Notes: generated by a model not told the origin, from the sequence alone. DNA of 64,000 bases from Pseudobutyrivibrio sp. ACV-2 (GCF_900107545.1 NZ_FNQZ01000001.1:124001-188000); one strand, 5' to 3'; counted from the first letter of the stretch, positions 55,212 to 64,000 are shown. Made by a program: numbers and translations.

Positions 55212-55397
55212 ATGGCAAAATGTGCAGTTTGTGGAAAAGGCGCTCATTTCGGTAACAATGTGAGCCATTCTCATAGAAGATCCAATCATATGTGGAAATC
55301 TAATGTGAAGTCCGTTAAGTGTAATGTGAATGGAACACCTAAGAAGTTATATGTATGTACTTCTTGTTTACGTTCTGGCAAGGTTGAGCGAGCTTAA
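55212..55397 (+). CDS. rpmB: 50S ribosomal protein L28
   Basis: A 61-residue component of the large subunit. The N-terminal CAVCGKG has a zinc-ribbon Cys pair and the C-terminal CTSCLRSGKV supplies the second; VSHSHRRSNHMWKSN is the family signature. AAGGAGG is at a good distance from ATG 55212. It is monocistronic between its own promoter and terminator. Confidence 0.97.
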   Translation: MAKCAVCGKGAHFGNNVSHSHRRSNHMWKSNVKSVKCNVNGTPKKLYVCTSCLRSGKVERA

Positions 55398-55412
55398 TCT
55401 TACACGATATTG

Positions 55413-55446
55413 AAAGTCACTCGAAAGGGTGGCTTTTATTTTTTCT
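55413..55446 (+). terminator. Terminator after rpmB
   Basis: The 10-bp stem AAAGTCACTC/GGGTGGCTTT (G-T pairs) with a GAAA loop is followed by TATTTTTTC. Confidence 0.88.
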
Positions 55447-55501
55447 TTAGTATATAATGTACTACATAATATGACTAAATATGCGAATTTGGAGGTACGT
55501 T

Positions 55502-55861
55502 ATGCAAGGTCAAATGGAAACAGAGCTTGGTAAGATTGTTATAGACACAGATGTTATTGCGACTTATGCTGGTTCAGTTGCTGTTGAATGCTTCGGTATC
55601 GTTGGAATGGCCGCTGTTAATATGAAGGATGGCTTGGTAAAGCTTCTCAAGAAGGATTACCTTAATCATGGTATTAGCGTAAATATTACTGAAAGCAATG
55701 GAATTGTCCTGGATTTTCATGTTATTGTTTCTTACGGTATTAGCATTGAAGCAGTTGCAGAGAATCTCATTGAAACTGTTAAATACAAGGTATCTTCTTT
55801 TACTGGTTTAACTGTAGAGACAATCAATATCTACGTTGAAGGCGTAAGAGTTATTGACTAA
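55502..55861 (+). CDS. Asp23/YloU-family protein
   Basis: A 119-residue protein of the Asp23 family, linked in Bacillota to the membrane-associated stress and envelope proteins. It has LGKIVIDTDVIATYAGSVAVECFGIVGM in part, and VNIYVEGVRVID at the end. ATG 55502 is six bases after GGAGG; an ATG 21 bases earlier lacks a site. It precedes the FakA/YloV-like gene, a common order in Clostridia. A -10-like TATAAT (55453-55458) lacks a good -35. Confidence 0.88.
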   Translation: MQGQMETELGKIVIDTDVIATYAGSVAVECFGIVGMAAVNMKDGLVKLLKKDYLNHGISVNITESNGIVLDFHVIVSYGISIEAVAENLIETVKYKVSSFTGLTVETINIYVEGVRVID

Positions 55862-55874
55862 GGAGGAATTTTAG

Positions 55875-57389
55875 GTGGAAATCCAAACAATCGATGCGTC
55901 TTTGTTTGCAAAGATGTTTCTTTCTGGAGCAAAGAATCTTGAGTCTAAGAAAGAATGGATTAATGAATTGAATGTATTCCCTGTACCCGATGGTGATACA
56001 GGTACAAATATGTGTATGACTATCATGTCTGCAGCAAATGCTGTTGCAGAGCTTGATAATGCTGACATGAAGACAGTTGCTAAGGCAATTTCTTCTGGCT
56101 CATTAAGAGGTGCTAGAGGTAATTCTGGTGTTATTTTGTCACAGCTCTTCAGAGGCCTAACAAAGGTTATGACAAGCTATGACGAGGTTACTGTAGAAGT
56201 TCTTAGCGAAGCTTTCGAGAAGGCTGTTCAGACTGCTTACAAGGCTGTTATGCAGCCAAAGGAAGGTACAATCCTTACTGTTGCAAGAGGAGCTGCTGAT
56301 AAGGCTGCTGAAATGGCTCAGGTAACAGACGATATTGTTGAATTTGCAGAGGCTGTTATTGCAGAAGCAGAGGCAGTACTTGCAAAAACACCTGATATGC
56401 TTCCTGTATTAAAGCAGGCTGGAGTAGTTGATTCAGGCGGACAGGGCTTAGTATGTGTTCTTCAGGGTGCTTATGATGCCCTTATTGGCAAGGAAGTTGA
56501 TTACACAGCTTTCGTTCCAGAGACTGCTTCTAAGGCTGAAAAATGCACTACAACTGTAGAGTTTGTTATCACTACAGACAAACCACTTGCTACATATCAG
56601 CTCAAGGAATTAAAGGCAAAGCTTGAGGGAATTAATATCGGTACTATTTCAGATCTCAAGATTGGTGATGAAGCAGTAGCTTCAAAGGAAACAGAGGCTA
56701 AGGAAGAGACAAAGCCAACAGAGCCTGCAAAGGAGATGGGATTTGTTTCAATCGCTACAGGTGAAGGTCTTACTTCTATCTTTACAGAGCTTGGATGTGA
56801 CTACATGATTCCGGGTGGCCAGACAATGAACCCAAGCACAGATGATATTTTAAGTGCAATTGAAAAGGTTAATGCAAAAACTATATTTGTATTACCAAAC
56901 AACAAAAATATCATTCTTGCTGCAAACCAGGCCTCAAGCATTTGCAAAGATAAAAAGGTTGTAGTTATTCCAACAAAGACTATTCCTCAGGGTATTACAG
57001 CTCTTATTTCTTTTGACCCAGATGCAAGCGTAGAGGATAACGAGTCTAACATGACTGAAGAAATCAAAAATGTTAAGACTGGCCAGGTGACATATGCTGT
57101 TCGTGATACTATTATCGACGATAAAGAAATCACAAAAGATGACTGGATGGGCATGGCTGATACGGGACTTCTTTCTGTAAATGCCGACATTAACGTGGCT
57201 TTCCAGGAAATGATAGATAAAATGGTTACTGAAGATTCAGCTGTAGTTTCTATTTACTGGGGCGAAGGCAGTGACCAGGAAAAAGCAGATGCACTTGGAA
57301 AAGCTGTTGAAGAAAAATATCCTGACCTTGAGGTGGAAATATCTGAAGGCGGTCAGGCTGTTTATGCTTATATTGTTTCAGTGGAGTAA
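55875..57389 (+). CDS. DAK2-domain fatty acid kinase-like protein (FakA/YloV)
   Basis: Probably phosphorylates fatty acids bound to FakB for phospholipid synthesis. The DhaL/DAK2 nucleotide domain (about 1-205) has VFPVPDGDTGTNMCMT, GARGNSGVILSQLFRG and DSGGQGLVCVLQG. A middle domain and a C-terminal domain (GGQTMNPSTDDILSAI, then LPNNKNIILAA) follow. The length of 504 residues is near that of YloV. The start is GTG 55875, with AAGGAGG eight bases upstream, close to the end of asp23 (TAA). FakB is not in this window. Confidence 0.87.
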   Translation: MEIQTIDASLFAKMFLSGAKNLESKKEWINELNVFPVPDGDTGTNMCMTIMSAANAVAELDNADMKTVAKAISSGSLRGARGNSGVILSQLFRGLTKVMTSYDEVTVEVLSEAFEKAVQTAYKAVMQPKEGTILTVARGAADKAAEMAQVTDDIVEFAEAVIAEAEAVLAKTPDMLPVLKQAGVVDSGGQGLVCVLQGAYDALIGKEVDYTAFVPETASKAEKCTTTVEFVITTDKPLATYQLKELKAKLEGINIGTISDLKIGDEAVASKETEAKEETKPTEPAKEMGFVSIATGEGLTSIFTELGCDYMIPGGQTMNPSTDDILSAIEKVNAKTIFVLPNNKNIILAANQASSICKDKKVVVIPTKTIPQGITALISFDPDASVEDNESNMTEEIKNVKTGQVTYAVRDTIIDDKEITKDDWMGMADTGLLSVNADINVAFQEMIDKMVTEDSAVVSIYWGEGSDQEKADALGKAVEEKYPDLEVEISEGGQAVYAYIVSVE

Positions 57390-57394
57390 TGATT

Positions 57395-59443
57395 ATGGAT
57401 TTGTTGTCACCAATTGACACTATCAAGGGTGTAGGAGAAAAGACAACTAAATTATTTAATAAATTAGGAGTATATACCATTGAGGATATACTCCTTTTTT
57501 TTCCGCGAACATATCTGGTATATCCGGAATGTTCTATACCAGATAAAGATAGTGTTAATTCTTTAATTAGTATTTCAGGCAGGATAAAGTCTTCACCAAA
57601 AATGTTCAGATCTAAAAACCATATGGATATTTTGTCTGTGACGACCTATGTAAATGATATTCCTGTAGATTTGGTATGGTTCAATTCAAATTATCTTAGA
57701 AATAATTTTGAACCTGGTAAGGTTTATATCTTTTATGGCAGGCTTGTATCTGAAAAAGGAAGATTTAAAATTTCGCAGCCCGCTATTTTTACCCCTGAAA
57801 AATATCAGGAGCTCAGAAGAGAAATTCAGCCGATTTATCATTTAACTAAAGGCCTGACTAATAATGCAGTATTAAAAGCTGCAAAATCTGCCTTTGAAGG
57901 GGCTAAAATTCCTGAATTCAGGTTACCTGAAGAACTGGAGAAAAAGAATGATTTTATGCCTTATAACAAGGCTTTATATACATATCATTTCCCAGATAAA
58001 TTTGAAAAATTAGTTGAGGCCAGAAGACGCCTTGCCTATGAGGAAATGTTTTTCTTTATCTTAAACTCAAAGCTTCAGGAAGAAAAAAGTATTTCGTTTC
58101 CTAATGAATTTGATATTTGTCATCATCAAGAAACGGATTGTTTTAAGAGCAAATTAAAATATAGTTTAACATCTGATCAGGATAAGGTGTTATCTGAAAT
58201 TCTTTCCGATTTAACGGGAAATTACGCTACGCAGCGTCTTATCCAGGGGGATGTAGGTAGTGGAAAAACAATAGTGGCGTTTCTTGCAATGCTTGACGTG
58301 GCTTTATCAGGCTATCAAGCGGCTATAATGGCACCTACAGAGGTTTTGGCAAAGCAACATTATGAAAGCTTTACAGAATGGATTGAGCTTGCAGGAATTG
58401 ATATACCTGTTGCACTTTTTACCGGTTCTATGAAAGCTTCTGAGAAAAAAGCTATGCAAAAGCTGGTAGATGAAAATCCAAACACGCTGATAATTGGTAC
58501 TCATGCTTTAATTACAGATGGCCGAGAATTCGGAAATCTTGCTCTTGTAATTGTAGATGAGCAGCATCGTTTTGGAGTTCAGCAAAGAGATAAGCTCTCC
58601 TCAAAGGGCAATCATCCACATATCATAGTCATGTCTGCCACACCTATTCCAAGGACCCTTGCAATGATTTTATATGGAAATATGCATGTTTCTGCCATAA
58701 AGGAACTTCCGGCCAACAGACTTCCTATAAAGACCTGCGTTATCAAAGAAAGTATGAGACCTACTGCTTATAAATTTGTTTCGGATGAGGTTGAAAAGGG
58801 GCATCAAGCATATATTATTTGTCCTCTTGTTGAAGCATCTGAAACTACAGAAGCACAGAATGTTACAGATTACAGCAAGAAACTGAAATCATATTTTAAT
58901 GATAAATACGAAATAGGTGTCCTTCATGGCAAAATGAAACCTGCAGAGAAAAATCAGGTTATGGAAGATTTTGCTAACCATAAGACCCAGATTTTAGTAT
59001 CTACAACTGTAGTAGAGGTAGGTGTAAATGTTCCTAATGCTACTGTAATTATGATAGAAAATGCCAATAGATTTGGCCTGGCTGCGCTACATCAGCTGAG
59101 AGGACGTGTAGGCCGTGGAGATGCCCAAAGCTATTGTATCCTTATGAATGAAAGTAAGGATGACAATCAGTCAAAACGACTAAATATTATGCTTAAATCA
59201 AATGATGGATTCTATATCGCAAAAGAAGATTTAAAGCTAAGAGGTCCTGGGGATTTGTTTGGCGTAAGACAAAGCGGCGAATTCAGCTTTAAGGTAGCTG
59301 ATATTTATCAGGATGCAAATGAGCTGGAAATGGCATCAAATGACGTAGATATCATATTAAAAGAGGACCCTAATTTAGATAATCATCTAGAATTAAGGTC
59401 CACCTTAAATTTATTCCTCGCCAACCAGTTTTACGTGCTCTAG
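57395..59443 (+). CDS. recG: ATP-dependent DNA helicase RecG
   Basis: Remodels stalled replication forks and recombination intermediates. The wedge domain (about 1-240) has GVGEKTTKLFNKLGV and VDLVWFNSNYLR. The helicase core has QGDVGSGKTIVAFLA (Walker A), DEQHRFGVQQR, MSATPIPRT and HGKMKPAEKN, then QLRGRVGRG and RGPGDLFGVRQSG. The length is 682 residues. ATG 57395 has GGAG eight bases upstream; ATG 57389 is too close to it. Its 3' end overlaps the convergent rqcH gene by 33 bases with no terminator between. Confidence 0.95.
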   Translation: MDLLSPIDTIKGVGEKTTKLFNKLGVYTIEDILLFFPRTYLVYPECSIPDKDSVNSLISISGRIKSSPKMFRSKNHMDILSVTTYVNDIPVDLVWFNSNYLRNNFEPGKVYIFYGRLVSEKGRFKISQPAIFTPEKYQELRREIQPIYHLTKGLTNNAVLKAAKSAFEGAKIPEFRLPEELEKKNDFMPYNKALYTYHFPDKFEKLVEARRRLAYEEMFFFILNSKLQEEKSISFPNEFDICHHQETDCFKSKLKYSLTSDQDKVLSEILSDLTGNYATQRLIQGDVGSGKTIVAFLAMLDVALSGYQAAIMAPTEVLAKQHYESFTEWIELAGIDIPVALFTGSMKASEKKAMQKLVDENPNTLIIGTHALITDGREFGNLALVIVDEQHRFGVQQRDKLSSKGNHPHIIVMSATPIPRTLAMILYGNMHVSAIKELPANRLPIKTCVIKESMRPTAYKFVSDEVEKGHQAYIICPLVEASETTEAQNVTDYSKKLKSYFNDKYEIGVLHGKMKPAEKNQVMEDFANHKTQILVSTTVVEVGVNVPNATVIMIENANRFGLAALHQLRGRVGRGDAQSYCILMNESKDDNQSKRLNIMLKSNDGFYIAKEDLKLRGPGDLFGVRQSGEFSFKVADIYQDANELEMASNDVDIILKEDPNLDNHLELRSTLNLFLANQFYVL

Positions 59444-61162
59444 AGTTGGAGATACAACCATTGAATAATTAGTATAATATACTACAAAGCCTGCCACAGC
59501 ACTGGCGGGCTTTTTTACGTTTTTCTTCTGGAGATAATCTATTTCTACTTTGTCTGTATCTCTGCCAGAAGAATAGTAGGCGGCAAGCTCTGCTGCGTAC
59601 TCATAGGAACTGTCAGGAAGCTCTTTTCCGTTTGTTTTTACGATGACATGAGAACCATGTATCTTTTTTGTGTGGAACCACCAGTCATTGCCAGTAGCAA
59701 ATTTAAAGGTCAGCTCGTCGTTTTGATAATTATTTTTTCCTACATAGATATCAAAACCGTTGTCATCGATAAAGTGCAGCGGCTTGCTTTTTTTAATCTT
59801 TTCTTTTTTGCCTGTATTGTGCTTTTTGATAAATCCGTAATCTACAAGCTCTCGACGTATATCAGCTAAATCACTTTCTGTTTCTGCAATATTTAAAGCA
59901 GTTTCGATAGTTTTTAAAAGCTCTAATTCTTGCTCGGATTGAGCGATATAAGTATCTAGAGCTTCTGCAGTACGTTTTAATTTGGCATATTTGTCAAAGT
60001 ATTTCTTGGCATTTTCAGATGCTGATAAATCAGGATCAAGAGGAATAGTAAGCTCATTATTGTCGTAGTAATTGATAACAGTAATGGATTTATCCTTTGG
60101 TTTAGCTTCATAACCATAGGTGTGGAGCAATTCCCCGTATACTTTGTATTTATCTCTTTTTTCTGTATCCTTAAGCTGCTTTAACTGTAAATCCAATTTC
60201 TTAGAAGAACGCTCAATGTGATTTGATATTATTTTTCTTAAATCAGATGATTTCTGTCTGATGTTAGTGTATCTGTTTCTTTTGGCATAGAATTCTACAA
60301 GCACCTTTGAAATAGAATCTATTGGCTTGATAGTCATATCCTGATACATTTTAAAATCTATAGGACCATACTCCACAGGCTCATCTTTTGCTGGATTTAT
60401 GATTATAGAATAGTGATAGTGATTTTTTTTAACATCATCCATCAAATTATTAAATTCCTTGCAGAATCTGTCTTTATGTTCGTCAAAAAGTGAGGCACAG
60501 CTAGCATCTGAATCAAGTCCTGACCTATAGCAGATTTCATTTGCGATAGTAGGGCTGATTCCAATAAAAGAAGACATAATGGCCTTGTATATTGAATCGC
60601 TTCTTTTTAGAACCGTGTTTTTAATATATTCATCTGTTGCCTCAAGAGGATTGATTTTACCTTCCTGGGTTGGAATAAAATAGTCTCTTCCAGGCAAAAC
60701 CTCACGAACCGAGCTGACTGAGGACGGAACATGTTTGATTGAATCTAAAATCATATTTTCTTCATTACAGAAGATGATATTAGAATGTTTTCCCATAATT
60801 TCCACATAGAGATATTTAAAGGTAATATCACCCATTTCATTTAGATGTTGGATTTTAAATCGTACAGCACGCTCTAAGCCCATCTGGGATATTTCTATGA
60901 TGCGGCCTGCTCCGATGTGTTTTCTTAGAAGCATACAAAAACCTGGTGCCTGGGCAGGCGCTGGCTTATTTTCTTCGGTTATATACATAAACGGGAGAGA
61001 AGCATTTGCTGATATTAGAAGTCGCTTATTACCTCCAGCAGTATTAATAGTAATCAACAGTTCTTCTCGTTCTGGTTGTGAAATCTTGTTAATTTTGCCA
61101 TTTAATAGTTGTTCGTTAAATTCATGAACAAGGGCATGAATTGTAATTCCATCTAATGCCAT
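59411..61162 (-). CDS. rqcH: Ribosome quality control protein RqcH (NFACT family)
   Basis: Binds obstructed 50S subunits and directs alanine tailing of stalled chains. The NFACT-N domain (about 1-180), helix-hairpin-helix and coiled coils (310-440) and the NFACT-R domain (GNDWWFHTKKIHGSHVIVK) are all visible. In B. subtilis RqcH, D97-R98 is important for tRNA binding; here the equivalent is E97-R98. The length of 583 residues is normal. The start has AAAGGA upstream on the minus strand. It overlaps recG at its 3' end. Confidence 0.92.
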   Translation of the reverse strand: MALDGITIHALVHEFNEQLLNGKINKISQPEREELLITINTAGGNKRLLISANASLPFMYITEENKPAPAQAPGFCMLLRKHIGAGRIIEISQMGLERAVRFKIQHLNEMGDITFKYLYVEIMGKHSNIIFCNEENMILDSIKHVPSSVSSVREVLPGRDYFIPTQEGKINPLEATDEYIKNTVLKRSDSIYKAIMSSFIGISPTIANEICYRSGLDSDASCASLFDEHKDRFCKEFNNLMDDVKKNHYHYSIIINPAKDEPVEYGPIDFKMYQDMTIKPIDSISKVLVEFYAKRNRYTNIRQKSSDLRKIISNHIERSSKKLDLQLKQLKDTEKRDKYKVYGELLHTYGYEAKPKDKSITVINYYDNNELTIPLDPDLSASENAKKYFDKYAKLKRTAEALDTYIAQSEQELELLKTIETALNIAETESDLADIRRELVDYGFIKKHNTGKKEKIKKSKPLHFIDDNGFDIYVGKNNYQNDELTFKFATGNDWWFHTKKIHGSHVIVKTNGKELPDSSYEYAAELAAYYSSGRDTDKVEIDYLQKKNVKKPASAVAGFVVYYTNYSMVVSPTLEHVKLVGEE

Positions 61163-61261
61163 ATTGTAGTCCTTTCTAGATTGGCTGTCATAGCAAGTGC
61201 TAAAAGTCTATAAATTTATGCTGATATTTTCATAGTTTGGTCAGCAAGAAGTCATAAACAC

Positions 61262-61290
61262 TTGCATCTTATAATACATTTAATTATAAT
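61262..61290 (+). promoter_or_regulatory. Sigma-A promoter for the yicC-rimO operon
   Basis: TTGCAT at 61262-61267, a 17-base spacer and TATAAT at 61285-61290, 58 bases before yicC. Confidence 0.8.
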
Positions 61291-61348
61291 TAAAAACAAC
61301 TATGTGAAGGTGGACAAGTGTGCTTAACATGGTTCAAAGGAGACTAAA

Positions 61349-62227
61349 ATGGTACGTAGCATGACAGGTTACGGCAAAGGATTTGCCGAAAACGAGGACG
61401 CTAGAGTCACTATCGAGATGAAGTCTGTTAATCACAGATATCTTGACTTGAATATCAAACTTCCTAAGAAACTCAATTTCTTAGAGAGTCAGGTTCGAAA
61501 CAAAATCAGCGAAAGTATTTTCAGAGGAAAAGTGGATGTTTATATTACTCTAAATGAGCATTCTGATGCCTGCTATCAGGTGTCTGTTAATGATGCTATT
61601 GCGCTGAAATATTACGAATCCATATCAGCTATGGCTGAAAAGCTAGGCATAGATAATGACATGAAAGCTAGCAGTATTTCAAGACTGCCTGATGTAATTG
61701 AGCTTGAGGAAGTAGAAGCTGATGAAGATAGCCTTAAAGCTCTTGTAAATGAAGCTCTTGATGTATGCCTTTCACAGTTTATAGAGGCTCGCATTGCTGA
61801 AGGTAATCGTCTTGAAAAGGATTTAATTGCTAAAATGGATGAAATGCTTGTTCTTGTAGACAAGCTTGAGCAAAGAAGTCCAAAAATAATCGAAGAATAT
61901 CGAACACGCCTTACAGCAAAGGTAAATGAGCTCCTTGCTGATTCTCACATTGATGAGGGACGAATAGCTCAGGAGGTTGTTATTTACGCTGATAAAATCT
62001 GCATTGATGAGGAAATGGTTAGACTAAAAAGCCATGTCGACGAAACAAAAAGCGTTTTCGATTTAGACAAAGAGGTGGGCAGAAAACTTGATTTTTTGGC
62101 ACAGGAACTAAATCGTGAGGCAAACACCATACTTTCCAAATCTACTGACGTTGAAATTGCTGATATCGGTATCACCCTTAAGACATTAATTGAGAAAGTT
62201 AGGGAGCAGATTCAAAATATAGAATAA
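61349..62227 (+). CDS. yicC: YicC-family endoribonuclease
   Basis: A 292-residue protein of the YicC family, which has endoribonuclease activity in E. coli. The N-terminal MVRSMTGYGKG and KSVNHRYLDLNIKLPK match the family, as do the C-terminal GRKLDFLAQELNREANTILSKS and DIGITLKTLIEKVREQIQNIE. AAGGAG precedes the ATG. It starts a run typical of Clostridia: yicC, remA, gmk, rpoZ. No terminator separates it from remA. Confidence 0.94.
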   Translation: MVRSMTGYGKGFAENEDARVTIEMKSVNHRYLDLNIKLPKKLNFLESQVRNKISESIFRGKVDVYITLNEHSDACYQVSVNDAIALKYYESISAMAEKLGIDNDMKASSISRLPDVIELEEVEADEDSLKALVNEALDVCLSQFIEARIAEGNRLEKDLIAKMDEMLVLVDKLEQRSPKIIEEYRTRLTAKVNELLADSHIDEGRIAQEVVIYADKICIDEEMVRLKSHVDETKSVFDLDKEVGRKLDFLAQELNREANTILSKSTDVEIADIGITLKTLIEKVREQIQNIE

Positions 62228-62229
62228 TT

Positions 62230-62493
62230 ATGGCTTTTGTAAACATAGGTTTTGGAAACATTATCAATAGCAAAAAAATAGTATCTATGGTAACCTCTGA
62301 TTCTTCCCCTGCAAAGCGCATAATTGCAAATGCAAAGGAACAGGGCAATATCATCGATGCCACACAGGGCCGTCGCACAAGATGTGTTATTGTGTGTGAT
62401 TCTCATGTTGTTTTATCGGCTTTAATGCCAGATACAATAGCAGGCAGAATATTAGAAAATAATACCAAGGAGGATTCCGATAATGATGCATGA
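62230..62493 (+). CDS. remA: RemA-like regulator (DUF370)
   Basis: An 87-residue DNA-binding protein. The family block NIGFGNIINSKKIVSMVTSDSSPAKRI is seen in part, as is DATQGRRTRCVI. In B. subtilis RemA activates biofilm-matrix operons. A comparable role in this organism is inference. Two bases after yicC and overlapping gmk by 11 bases, it is tightly coupled. Confidence 0.92.
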   Translation: MAFVNIGFGNIINSKKIVSMVTSDSSPAKRIIANAKEQGNIIDATQGRRTRCVIVCDSHVVLSALMPDTIAGRILENNTKEDSDNDA

Positions 62494-63121
62494 TAAAGGG
62501 CTCGTAATCGTCCTTTCAGGCTTTTCAGGTGCTGGCAAAGGAACCATTATGAAGCATTTACTGGAAGCCCATCCAAATGACTACAATCTTTCCATCTCAG
62601 CAACCACAAGGGGCATGAGAGCTGGCGAAAAAGATGGAAGAGAATATTTCTTCAAAACTCGTGAAGAGTTCGATGAAATGATCAAAAACAACGAATTGCT
62701 GGAATATGCTACTTTCAATGGCAATTCATACGGTACACCTAGAGCATACGTAGAGCAGCTTATAGACCGTAGAAAGGATGTAATCCTTGAAATTGAAATA
62801 CAAGGAGCGCTTCAGGTTAAGGAAATGTATCCTGACGCTTTATTGCTTTTTACAATGCCTCCGTCTGCAAAGGAATTAGAAAACAGACTTGTTGGACGTG
62901 GTACAGAAACCAGTGAGGTTATTGCGCAAAGACTTGCTATTTCCTGCAAGGAATCAGGTTTTATGGACAAGTATGATTACCTGATTGTAAATGACTCCTT
63001 AGAGAGAGCTGTAGATCAGGTTCATAATATAATTCAGGGTGAACATTTCAAAGTATCAAGAAACAAAACAGCTATTAGCAAAATGCAAGAACAATTAAAG
63101 ATGTTTGAAAGGAGTAATTAA
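62483..63121 (+). CDS. gmk: Guanylate kinase
   Basis: Phosphorylates GMP to GDP. The P-loop is SGFSGAGKGT near residue 12, and the GMP-binding block is SATTRGMRAGEKDGREYFF, followed by FGNSYGT-like FNGNSYGTP. ILEIEIQGALQVK is the Walker B region. The length is 212 residues. AAGGAGG lies nine bases before ATG 62483; the adjacent ATG at 62486 is an alternative. It overlaps remA. Confidence 0.96.
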   Translation: MMHDKGLVIVLSGFSGAGKGTIMKHLLEAHPNDYNLSISATTRGMRAGEKDGREYFFKTREEFDEMIKNNELLEYATFNGNSYGTPRAYVEQLIDRRKDVILEIEIQGALQVKEMYPDALLLFTMPPSAKELENRLVGRGTETSEVIAQRLAISCKESGFMDKYDYLIVNDSLERAVDQVHNIIQGEHFKVSRNKTAISKMQEQLKMFERSN

Positions 63122-63123
63122 TT

Positions 63124-63366
63124 ATGATACATCCATCTTATGTTGAACTTATGGAAAAGGTAAATGAAAATGTTGAGGTAGGTGAGGAGCCAGTAGTTAA
63201 CTCACGTTATACAATTGTTGCTGCAACAGCAAAGCGCGCTCGTCAGATAATTGACGGTGCAGATCCACTTGTAAAGTACAGTAAAATTGACAAGCCACTT
63301 TCAATTGCTGTAAATGAGCTTAATGATGGCGTAATCAGAATTCTTACAGAGGATACAAATAACTAA
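63124..63366 (+). CDS. rpoZ: RNA polymerase omega subunit
   Basis: An 80-residue helical subunit that helps assemble beta'. The block NSRYTIVAATAKRARQI carries the conserved RxxxxxAxxxAR signature of omega, and KPLSIAVNEL follows. AAGGAG sits before the ATG. Its stop codon overlaps the rimO start (TAATG). The close link with gmk is shared by most bacteria. Confidence 0.94.
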   Translation: MIHPSYVELMEKVNENVEVGEEPVVNSRYTIVAATAKRARQIIDGADPLVKYSKIDKPLSIAVNELNDGVIRILTEDTNN

Positions 63367-64000
63367 TGCCTATGAACGTTTTATTTGTTTCACTTGGGTG
63401 CGATAAAAATCTTGTTGATTCTGAACATATGCTTGGTGACCTTATTGATCACGGTTATACAATTTGTGATGATGAGGCAGATGCAGATATTATCGTTGTA
63501 AATACCTGTTCTTTTATCGCTGATGCCATGGAAGAAAGTATTCAAAATATCATAGATCTTGGCAGTTACAAGGAAAATGGAAAGCTTAAAGCGCTTATTG
63601 TTACAGGTTGTCTTGCGCAGCGCTTTACAGAAAATATCCTTGAAGATTTGCCGGAAGTTGATGCAATAATAGGTACCAATTCTTATGATGAGCTTGTTAA
63701 AGCCATAGATGAAGTCCTTGAGAAAAAGGGATATTTGCCAGTTTATAAAAAGGAACTTACTGGTCTTCCAAAAGATGGCAGACGAGTACTTACCACTGGC
63801 GGTCATTATGCTTACCTTAAGATAGCAGAAGGTTGTAATAAGCGTTGCACCTACTGCATTATTCCTTATATCAGAGGTGATTACCGTTCTGTACCAATGG
63901 AACGTATTCTTGAAGAGGCAAAACAACTCGCGGAGGATGGTGTAAAAGAACTTATCCTTGTTGCCCAGGAAACTACTGTTTATGGCATGGATATCTATGG
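63366..64000 (+). CDS. rimO: Ribosomal protein S12 methylthiotransferase RimO (3' end cut)
   Basis: Adds a methylthio group to a conserved Asp of S12. The 211 visible codons contain the N-terminal MTTase domain (FVSLGCDKNLVDSEHML, NTCSFIADA, GCLAQRF) and the radical-SAM motif CNKRCTYCIIPYIRGDYRS. The frame runs off the window end, so it is partial. ATG 63366 overlaps the rpoZ stop. It is a paralogue of miaB at 46558-47991; GCDKNLVDSE rather than GCQMNARDSE marks it as RimO. Confidence 0.93.
   Translation, partial: MPMNVLFVSLGCDKNLVDSEHMLGDLIDHGYTICDDEADADIIVVNTCSFIADAMEESIQNIIDLGSYKENGKLKALIVTGCLAQRFTENILEDLPEVDAIIGTNSYDELVKAIDEVLEKKGYLPVYKKELTGLPKDGRRVLTTGGHYAYLKIAEGCNKRCTYCIIPYIRGDYRSVPMERILEEAKQLAEDGVKELILVAQETTVYGMDIY

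Noticed and set aside
1-64000. CRISPR arrays, tRNA or rRNA genes, prophage or transposase genes
   Set aside because: No regularly spaced repeats, cloverleaf or rRNA-like sequence, integrase or transposase motif was seen anywhere in the window.

Overview
The window is an AT-rich bacterial chromosome segment that is almost entirely protein-coding. I read it as a member of the Lachnospiraceae (Bacillota, Clostridia), with a Butyrivibrio/Pseudobutyrivibrio-like genus as the best guess. This is inference from protein character and gene order: the rimP-nusA-rnpM-ylxQ-infB-rbfA-nrnA-truB-ribF block, cmk-ispH-rpsA, yicC-remA-gmk-rpoZ-rimO, an Rnf complex, and a Na+-decarboxylase operon with a separate carboxyltransferase. 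I see no rRNA, tRNA, CRISPR array, prophage, transposase or plasmid gene. No gene-free stretch exceeds about 235 bases.

Layout. 1-9528: end of an AICAR transformylase gene, then a translation/RNA operon (ribosome maturation, transcription elongation, initiation factor 2, nanoRNase, tRNA pseudouridine synthase, FAD synthesis). 9572-13817: an accessory stretch with an exported SH3-NlpC/P60 hydrolase, a SEC-C protein, a cytoplasmic GH43 enzyme and a PilZ protein. 13829-16222 (minus): tyrA-aroA for aromatic amino acids, divergent from an EF-G paralogue. 16397-25963: EF-G2-like GTPase, leuS, a 200-base multi-hairpin element, NADP isocitrate dehydrogenase, scpA-scpB (condensin), a HAD phosphatase and an rRNA methyltransferase. 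26091-31201: a five-gene biotin-dependent carboxyltransferase/Na+-pump operon. 31292-37023: RpiR-type regulator, flavoprotein, cmk, ispH, S1 protein and cheR. A long inverted repeat and a minus-strand exonuclease-like gene follow. 38399-43552: rnfCDGEAB. 43667-50158: proline synthesis (proB, proA) with fthC, miaB, ruvAB and zapA. 50206-55095: U32 tRNA-hydroxylation protein with an FtsW/RodA-PBP pair. 55127-64000: rpmB, asp23, fakA-like, recG, rqcH (convergent) and the yicC-rimO operon, cut by the window end.

How it fits together. Most genes are housekeeping. The distinctive physiology is a pair of membrane energy-conversion systems: the decarboxylase-type Na+ pump and the Rnf ferredoxin:NAD+ pump. 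They share a TTGTGACAAA box upstream, which could mean common control, although the box may be chance. Many transcription units begin with good sigma-A promoters (17-base spacers) packed against, or inside, the previous terminator. I found no clear evidence of a wholly new multi-gene system. The best leads are the structured element before icd, the palindrome after cheR, the carrier-separated carboxyltransferase pump with a lipoprotein gamma subunit, and the cysteine-rich tail of RnfE.
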